A program made the translations under genes and the position numbers. Shown here in pieces: positions 56,521-64,000 of a stretch of DNA of 64,000 nt. Below the pieces are notes generated by a model, which did not search any database, was not told where the DNA came from, and was given only the letters and a program-made list of their open reading frames with translations. Each line of letters starts with the position of its first letter. Position 1 is the first letter of the stretch. Origin of the DNA: Tulasnella sp. 424 (lineage: Eukaryota > Basidiomycota > Agaricomycetes > Cantharellales > Tulasnellaceae); assembly GCA_019633425.1 (NCBI GenBank), contig WSUB01000002.1:496001-560000 (forward strand), written 5' to 3'.

Positions 56521-59500
56521 ATGGCCCCAGTTGACTCCGACTCAAGCCTGTCTAGCGACACCGACGGCGTGCCTCTTGTCGACACCAGACTGAAGAGCGT
56601 AACTCTCTCCAACGGCGCTGCCAAACGTTCTCGAGCTGTCGAATCCGAGGAGAGTGAACTCAGCTCGGACGACGGTGGTGTTCCTTTGGTGAGTAGCCCT
56701 CAACGTTGCCTCCTCGACACCACACCCAATATCCGAGGGGACTTGTGCTTCGACGAACGCACGGCGTGGACTTAGAACATTTCGACTGAGACCTGGCTAC
56801 CGCCCTGCCCGTCCTTCCCATCGCCCTCGTTGTCCACACCACCCGCCCCTCCTGTCCTCTTTCCCACCCGGTCCTCGCATTCTCCGTCATCTATCTGTGC
56901 ACTGACTTGGTTGGGTTTGGGTTATAGGCAAAACGAGCAAAGTCTAACGCTACAGAGAGCAGCACTTCTACCACCTTGGCTGGTCCACGTCGAAATGGCG
57001 CGACTAACGGCGTAAATGGCACGAACCGCGGCGCGAAGCGCAAGCTCGCATCCTCTTCCTCCGATGACGATGCCCCTCTCGCCGTCGTCAAATCCAAGTC
57101 GAATGGCAAAACCAAAAGCGAGGTCACCAGCGATGATGATGGCACCCCTCTTGCCGCTGCCCCTATCAGCAAGACCAAAGCTATGGAACAGGGAAAGGCC
57201 AAGCGGGGGAGTGTCAATGGAAAGAAGGATCCCCCCTCGAAGTCTAAAGCTCCGAAAAAGGAACCGAAGGACAGTGATGCTGAGGACAGCGACGACGACG
57301 CACCTCTTTCCAAGGTAGCACCTAGGAAGAAAGCCGCGGCCAACGGCAAAGGGAAAGCTGCCACGAAGCCACCAAAGAAGAAAGTTAAGAAGGAGGAGTC
57401 TGAAGAAGAAGAGGAGGAAGAGGAGGAGGAATCTCCGCTGTCATCCTCTTCCGATTCTGATGCTCCGATCAGCCGCAAGCGCAAGCCAGCGGCCAAACCA
57501 TCGACGAAAGCCAAGTCGGAGCCCGTCTCCGCCTCCACCTCGTCCGTCAAGAAGGACAAGGTAAAGAAAGAGGAGCCCACTAGCCCGGCGAAGAAGGGCA
57601 AGAAGAAAAAGAAAGAGGAGTCGGAAGAAGCTGAAGATATTCATCGATGGTGGGAGATACAGCAAGCACAAGGGGATGGATCCGTCAAGTGGACGACACT
57701 CGAGCACAACGGAGTCATGTTCCCCCCGCCGTACAAACCTCTCCCGGGGAATGTGAAGATGAAGTACGACGGTAAGCTGCACTCCTTCTGACTGTCGCCG
57801 CTCCCCAGTCTGACACCGTTGCTTCTGCGTCAAGGTCGACCCATCACTCTGTCGCCGGCCGCAGAGGAAGTCGCTGGGTTCTTCGGTGCATTGCTCGGTT
57901 CAGATCACGCGGAAGACAAGCGATTCCAGGAGAACTTCTTCAAAGATTGGTTGACCGTCCTCAAGGACAACCCATCAGTAAGCTTGCTTATCCAAAACCT
58001 TCCGTTGCTGCAGCTAATCCGATTGCCATCCCTGCTACGCAGCCCGACTCTCACAAGATCAAGAAGTTCGAGCTATGCGATTTCCGCCCCATGCTTGAAC
58101 ACTTCGAGGCCGAGAAGGCTGCGAAGAAAGCCTTAACCACCGCCGAAAAGAAAGCGATCAAGGCCGAGAGGGACAAGGTCGAAGAACCTTACACGACTTG
58201 TCTTCTCGATGGGAGGAAAGAGAAGGTTGGCAACTTCAAAGCTGAACCTCCAGGTCTGTTCCGTGGTCGAGGTGAACACCCTAAGAAAGGCTACCTTAAG
58301 GTATGTTGTCTTCCTCGAGTATGTCCCGGAACGTCAGGGCCGACGTTGAGCGTATTATCAGTTCCGCCTTACTCCTGAAGACATTACGATCAACATCGGA
58401 GAAAACGCCAAGATCCCAACGCCGAACGTTCCGGGCAAATGGGGTAACATCGTCCATGACAATACGGTCACTTGGCTGGCTACCTGGAAAGAGAACATCA
58501 ACGGCAACTTCAAATACGTCTTCCTTGCTGCTGGAAGCTCTATCAAAGGCCAAAGCGACATGGCGAAGTTCGAGAAGGCTCGTGAGTTGAAGGTAAGGTG
58601 CTCTTGGGTACTCGTGTTGCAGCCGTGATTAACGAGCTATGTCTCACAGAGCCACGTAGCAAGAATCCGACAGGATTATACTACAGAGCTACGATCGAAG
58701 GTTACCGCCGAAAGGCAGCGAGCCACCGCCATGTACTTCATCGACAAGTTAGCCCTCAGAGCGGGCAATGAGAAAGGTGAAGACGAGGCGGATACCGTTG
58801 GTTGCTGCTCTCTTCGTTATGAACATGTCACATTGGAGCCGCCGAACAAGCTCGTCTTCGACTTCTTGGGTAAAGATTCTATTCGGTAATGCCTTTGATT
58901 CTTCACGCCGCCTTTCCCTTCATCGCTAACGAGGGACTCTACGGTAGCTATTTCAACACTGTCGAAGTGGACCCCCAAGTTTTCAAGAACATGAGAATCT
59001 TCAAGGGTAACGGCAAAGAAGAGAAGGATCCAATTTTCGATCGCGTTACGGTCCGTCTCCAGTTCCCCAGATGATGGAGGCATGCACCTAATACTCCGTT
59101 CCATTAGACCGGCGGTCTTAATAAGCACCTTCAATCATACATGAAAGGCTTGACCGCCAAGGTATTCCGTACCTACAACGCGTCGATCACCTTCCAACAG
59201 CAGCTTGACGCCAACACCCGCGAAGACATGACGGACGCCGAAAAGCTCGCAGCATATCATGAAGCCAATCGAATGGTTGCCATTTTGTGTAACCATCAGA
59301 AGAGTGTCAGCAAAACCCATGGCGCAAGCATGGAGAAGCTGTCCGATAAGGTGAGCTCATACGGCCACACGGTTATTTGTCCATGTCTAACGAGATCGGC
59401 GAACCTTCAGCTTCGAGGCTTGAAGTATCAAAGGATGAAGCTTCGCAAGGTCCTCTTCACTATGGATCCCAAGATGAAGAAAAAGAGACCTGAACTCACC

Positions 59501-60112
59501 GAGATGGAATCGGATCTCGACGACGACTTCATCGAGTATTGGGAAGAGGAGCTCAAAAAGAAAGATATCGAAAAGGCGGCCAAGAAGTTTGAAAAGAACA
59601 ACGAAGCCCGGGCCGAAAAGGGAGAAAAGCCTGAACCAGAGAAGAAGTTGAATGAGGCAATCAAGAAAATCGAAGCTGAATATGAGGAGCTGAAGGCCGA
59701 GCGAAACAGCAAAGACGTCAACATCGGCAGTTTCAAGGATCCCGAGAAGGTCCTGGCAAATATCGAGAAGGTCGACGAGCGAATCCAAACCTTTAAGATC
59801 AACTTGGAAGTCAAAGATAAAGGCAAAGACGTTGCATTGGGGACGAGGTGAGTACTTTACGGCTTAGGACCGTTGCTCCTCGATCCCATCTCCTGACGGT
59901 TTACCTTTTAGTAAAATCAACTACCTTGATCCCCGTATTACGGCCTCTTGGTGCAAGAAGTACAATATCCCCATCGAGAAGTTGTTCTCCAAAACGCTCA
60001 TCGTCAAATGTAAGCATTCTCCTTTCGTTTTGAGTGATTCGAGCCTTTTCTGACTGCGCTTCTCGCCACAGTCCCTTGGGCACTTGAGATAGACGATGGC
60101 TGGAAGTTCTGA
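56521..60112 (+). CDS. TOP1: DNA topoisomerase I (type IB)
   Basis: Plus-strand gene of about ten exons starting [20 protein letters not shown]. The N-terminal 280 residues are charged and disordered, with Lys/Glu/Ser runs and nuclear signals. The core follows: [110 protein letters not shown] (catalytic Arg and Lys region). A coiled linker ([20 protein letters not shown]) leads to the C-terminal [14 protein letters not shown], whose Tyr is the active-site residue, and the end is [13 protein letters not shown]. It relaxes supercoiled DNA in the nucleus. All key motifs are present. Confidence 0.96.
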
Positions 60113-60474
60113 TGGACTTGGGCACTGGTCATTATTATCCTTCAACACTCAATTATTGTTTCCTTCATGGTCCTGGTTCCCCACCCATCCACTGCATTAG
60201 TCCGAGAACCGCACTCCGCCGTCTCCCACATCATCTCATTCTAGGCCCGATAAATTTCGTTAGAAGTCGCTTGTACCGTCTGTTGTTTTTTGCTGTCTTT
60301 TTTCTTTTGCATCATGCTTTAGTTCATTGCTCCCCCCCCCCAGTATATACGTACTGCTCTTTGTGGTTATATCGTTCGACCAAACTCGCTCGGAAGAACC
60401 TCGTTGTTTGTTCCGATCTGCGTCGCGCTTCGATTCCTTCGAACTACCATCCAGACTTGCCATCCACCACGACT

Positions 60475-61065
60475 ATGTCTAACCAGCAACCTCCAGCAAT
60501 TGCTCCGGTAGATGATGGCTCAGGAGTTGTCATGGAAGAAGAGCAGGAGCCGATTCAGCATGTCATCACGGAGGAGGAGGTGGGGGAATACAAAGAGCAG
60601 GACCGTTACTTGCCCGTATGTCTCATCCTTCCTACACGTGTTTCTGCGGCCTTATCAATGCCTTGCTGTCACCGCCCTCCTCTTAGATCGCCAATGTCTC
60701 GAGGATTATGAAGTCATCTGTACCCGAGTCGGCGAAAATCGCGAAGGATGCCAAGGAATGCGTTCAAGAATGCGTTTCGGAGTTCATCAGCTTCATTACA
60801 TCAGAAGCAGCTGAGAAGTGCACGTTGGAGAAGCGAAAGACCATTGGTGGTGAGGATGTCCTCTACGCGATGGCGAGTCTTGGGTTCGACAACTACGCCG
60901 AGACTCTCAAGATCTATTTGGCCAAACTTAGAGTAAGTCTTTCTACGCCACTCCTAGTAGTTCATCGGTTGGATTGACTATCAACCATAGGCGCAGAGTG
61001 GAGAAGATCCCAGCGTGGCTGATGGTCGCAAGCCTCCCCGAAAGAAGGCGAAGCTCGGGAAGTAA
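60475..61065 (+). CDS. HAP3: CCAAT-binding factor subunit HAP3/NF-YB
   Basis: Exon 1 starts [20 protein letters not shown] and ends in QDRYLP; further exons add [60 protein letters not shown] and [22 protein letters not shown]. This is the complete histone-fold of NF-YB. The tail [24 protein letters not shown] has a basic nuclear signal. HAP3 joins HAP5 and HAP2 to bind CCAAT boxes and, in fungi, controls respiratory and iron genes. A run of C residues near 60,336 lies in its promoter. It converges with the EXO70 gene, leaving 74 bp. Confidence 0.95.
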
Positions 61066-61139
61066 ACACCATGGATCGATAGACTTGCATAGAGCGAGGG
61101 AGACGGTGTACGAATACATCTAGATGTATAACAATGCCA

Positions 61140-63467
61140 TCATCTGTAGAAGTTCCGAATCTGTTTCTCCACCTCCTCGGGCGTGGCTTTGATATCTATT
61201 CATAAAGAAAATCTCAGTGTGTTGACAGCAAACGCCCCCAGACGAACGTACATTTCTGAGGATCTATCGGATAAGGAGAATCCACGCGACTTCCGTCAGT
61301 CCCGCGGGTTAGGTAGATAAAGGTATCTGCCACTCACTCTTGCTAAACTCCTTGTCCTTGTACTTTTGTATGAACCGCTGAAGAGCGGGAATCACGAGTC
61401 TAACCACATCGTCTGCAATTCCTTCTCTCCCATTCTGATCGTCACCAAGAACGCGAGCAAATCGATGTCTTTCGGCCACCGCTTCGAGGGCATCGTAGAA
61501 TGTTGCTATTTTCTCCTTGGGGTTGGTCTTGCTGCTCTTATCTTTGCCGGTGTCTCCGAGAGGCTGGAGCAACGATGTGAAATTGGCTTCAAAGTACGAG
61601 GCTTTAGCTGTTCGGTACTGAGAGTTGAGATGGCTTTGTGCTGCGGCAGACATGAACTCGTCTATGGGAGCATCGGGCTCCAGTAAGAGTTTGGTGCGAA
61701 GGTAGGACACGTTGTTAAGAAGGAATATCGAGCCGAGGCCAGGCATCCTCTGAGTTTTACTCATGGACTGCAGAGACTCAGTCAGGGTTGTAACCACGTC
61801 ACCTATTTAACTTGTCAGCAGATAGAACCGCCAATTGCGGAGGAAGAGCGGTACGATGTCACGCACCAATGAAATGCTCAAGGACGGCATGCTCGTTGGT
61901 CTCCCCCTCACTTGGTTTCGTTAACATACCACCGGCGCCCATCTTCCAGTTGCCATCCCCGAGCATCCGAAGTAATTGTTCGACCGTAGCTTGTACGTCG
62001 GGTATTTGATTAAGGTAGCTGACGGTCTGAATCGACGAACACAACGTGAAGGTTAAAGGTTGTCAGGACATTCTTAAGACCATGCGAACCCACCTGCTTC
62101 GAGATATCAGCAACACCAGTGCCTAGCTCCCGCCGAATCGAGGCCCCAGCCTGCTTAATCTCAAGAAGGAACTCAGGGAAGCTACGAAGGCAGACTCCAC
62201 GGAGGGTGTGATTCCAGTCCGCCAATTCGTTTTCATCCCGTCCAGCTCTCGACCGCATCACGTCGTCCCAGGCGGGCTGCAAGCTCCCAAGAGCCCCAAA
62301 TAGCCCTATCCCAAGCCAAACGTGGGCGAGAAGAGATTTCTTGATGGAGCTTTGCACCGTTGACAACATAGAGGTCGTCATTCCCAGCAACGGAGAAACG
62401 AGCGATGCAAAAGTGGTTTGGTCGACGAGCGTTGGAAGGAGAGCCAAACGTTGCAAGGTCTCTTGTTCGGCTTCGGAAAGTGCAATAAGCGCTTCCACCC
62501 ATTGCGCTATATCCTTGGCAGCTGTGGCACCACCGCCGTCAGACTCCGTCTCCACCCTCCCGAGAATTGCACGATAGCCGGGTTCCAAACACCGCTTGGC
62601 CCAGGCGCCCCGCATCTCTGCATAGCCGTTTTGTGCTTCTTGGAGAGTTTCAAAGATTTCTGTAGCAGCCGGATGTGACGGATGAGTGGCTGGCAAGGGA
62701 AGAGATCGTAGAGCTGTGACAACAGGCTGTAACGACTTGACGCTCTGAGAGGGAATTGTTGGGACTTGATTGGGTGGGGATGGGAGGTAGGACGTTGGGT
62801 CGATAGGAGTTGCGGCGCACGCTTCCGCAACCGTTTTGGTGTACAGCTGGGTGAGTTTTTTTGCTCCTGTGTCGACCAACTGGGCCGACTCGTAATTCTG
62901 AGAGCCAAATGCTAACGTGGCATTCAATCGCTGCAAAGCATCGATGTACGTCATAACGTCGTTCTGTCTGGGTCTAATGCACCACGTCGTTTGTCAATGA
63001 GAGCAGCAAAGGTCGTGGTAAGTAAGGCAGCACGAACCCTCGAAGGATCAAGGCCTCTTCAGCGGCGGTATCTTCTTGGTTACTGGCAACATTTTCGATG
63101 CTTTGAAGGGTTCTATCGATGTCTTGGGATACTTGAGTGAATAGTTTCGCCAAGAACCACAGAAGGTTACTGACTTTTCGATATCCTGGTTAGAGTCTGA
63201 GTTGATGTGTGCAAGGGAAGAATGGATTTTTCAAGGTGTTTCAAGCGGTCGTCAAACTTCTTGAGAATAGCTATAAGGCACAATCGGTCACGTTTATTCG
63301 ATCTGTAGCTTGCGTTTGACCCGAAGACTCTCACTCGTCATTCGCTGTGAGATCTGGCTCGTTTTGTGGAGGTATTGATCGAGCTTTTAAAGGCGAAACG
63401 TGAGATAGGTCAAATCGGCTGAATATTTAGGCTGTACCAATTGAATGTCAGCAGTTTCATCGTCCAT
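61140..63467 (-). CDS. EXO70: exocyst complex component EXO70
   Basis: Minus-strand gene starting MDDETADIQL at 63,467, spliced to LDQYLHKTSQISQRMT, the coiled N terminus typical of Exo70. The body (about 61,300-62,950) is helical, with ADWNHTLRGVCLRSFPEFLL, SLQSMSKTQRMPGLGSIFLL, NNVSYLRTKLL and RLVIPALQRFIQKYKDKEFSK. The end is IKATPEEVEKQIRNFYR, the usual Exo70 C terminus. Exo70 binds PI(4,5)P2 and Rho/Cdc42 GTPases and tethers secretory vesicles at the growing tip. Some internal exon borders (62,950-63,360) are not resolved. Confidence 0.88.
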
Positions 63468-63665
63468 GTTGGCACCGGAGTTTGTTGGTCGCCTGCTCGT
63501 GTTGTCGATTGTTCCTCTTCGAGGCCGGATATCTCGGCGGTAACACGGTTCGCCGAGCGACGTCACGAACCCAGCCTGTTTTTCGTCTCCCCCTTCTCGC
63601 GCTGAGCTTAATTGACGTGCAAAAACCCAATCCGTCTGACTATACAATGACCGAGAACTAAGAAC

Positions 63666-64000
63666 CTATATCAAATGCGTTAGTGATTGTGTTATACCCC
63701 TGTCGAAAGTCCTGGGACCTGCACAAGCCGCGTTGAGCCCTTGAAACATCTCCAACGTGTCTTTACGAATCAGCGCCAATCCTCGAATGCCAGCTTGTAA
63801 ATTATTGGCTCGTCCGAGTGATATTATCTGGAGTCTGAAGACGGAACAGGTGACTCTGAAGACGGTCTAGGGTTCTCCGAGCTTCCTATACTCGAGACAC
63901 GATGCTTCCGTTAGGCACCACTATCAACGGAACATATGAATCTTACCTGTGATACCAATGCTTCTACCCTAGCTTATGTACCGATCCCGCCATGATCAAA
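63666..64000 (-). CDS. partial unrecognised gene at window edge
   Basis: On the minus strand the last exon reads IISLGRANNLQAGIRGLALI, RKDTLEMFQGLNAACAGPRT, FDRGITQSLTHLI and stops at 63,666, just upstream of the EXO70 start. It is preceded by a TTCAGACTCCAG acceptor near 63,820. Upstream exons lie beyond the window or are unclear. No family is recognised. Confidence 0.35.

Overview
The window is nuclear DNA of a filamentous basidiomycete, most likely an Agaricomycete. The evidence is the dense gene packing on both strands, many short GT-AG introns (mostly about 50-80 nt) and a fungal gene set: DUF6593 proteins, F-box-like protein families, an I9-type proteinase-B inhibitor, a HAP3 CCAAT-binding subunit and a DUF262 protein. 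I cannot name the genus from the sequence alone. One 99-base run of N shows that it is a draft assembly.

Layout. 0.6-6.5 kb, plus strand: a DUF262 protein with a 6-nt micro-exon, an unrecognised RRM-like/RS/coiled-coil protein and LSM2. 6.6-13.7 kb, minus: a very large DOCK-family Rho GEF, divergent from a WDR83/MORG1-like WD40 protein (13.9-15.1 kb). 15.4-17.6 kb, minus: a DHHC palmitoyltransferase. 18.3-26.0 kb: three tandem F-box genes (plus) whose duplicated unit carries along the 5' end of the neighbouring DHHC gene. 26.1-29.1 kb, minus: an SLC35F-type transporter and the ATP synthase OSCP subunit. 29.1-31.7 kb: a stretch with no gene I can support. 31.7-33.4 kb, plus: a basic, disordered, nuclear-looking protein. 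34.4-36.9 kb, minus: a protein with two DUF6593-like domains and C-terminal PPxY motifs. 38.6-43.9 kb, minus: eIF3c and an EED-like WD40 protein, a probable Polycomb PRC2 subunit. 44-46 kb: a decayed region. 46-49 kb, minus: threonine dehydratase and a BRI3-like membrane protein. 49.9-53.4 kb: two tandem copies of a two-gene unit, I9 inhibitor plus a small I9-like protein, with complementary decay. 53.9-63.5 kb: TRM11, complex I NDUFB3/B12, DNA topoisomerase I, HAP3/NF-YB and EXO70. A partial unknown gene lies at the right edge.

Most of the window is housekeeping: mRNA decay and splicing (LSM2), translation (eIF3c), tRNA methylation (TRM11), mitochondrial energy supply (OSCP, NDUFB3), isoleucine synthesis (threonine dehydratase), DNA topology (TOP1) and polarised secretion (EXO70, DOCK). 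The evolving parts are the F-box array and the I9 inhibitor array. Both are recent tandem duplications with visible truncation and pseudogenisation. The most interesting candidate is the I9 pair: each of the two repeats keeps a different one of its two genes intact, and one member is a 68-residue protein with I9-like features that standard annotation is likely to miss.
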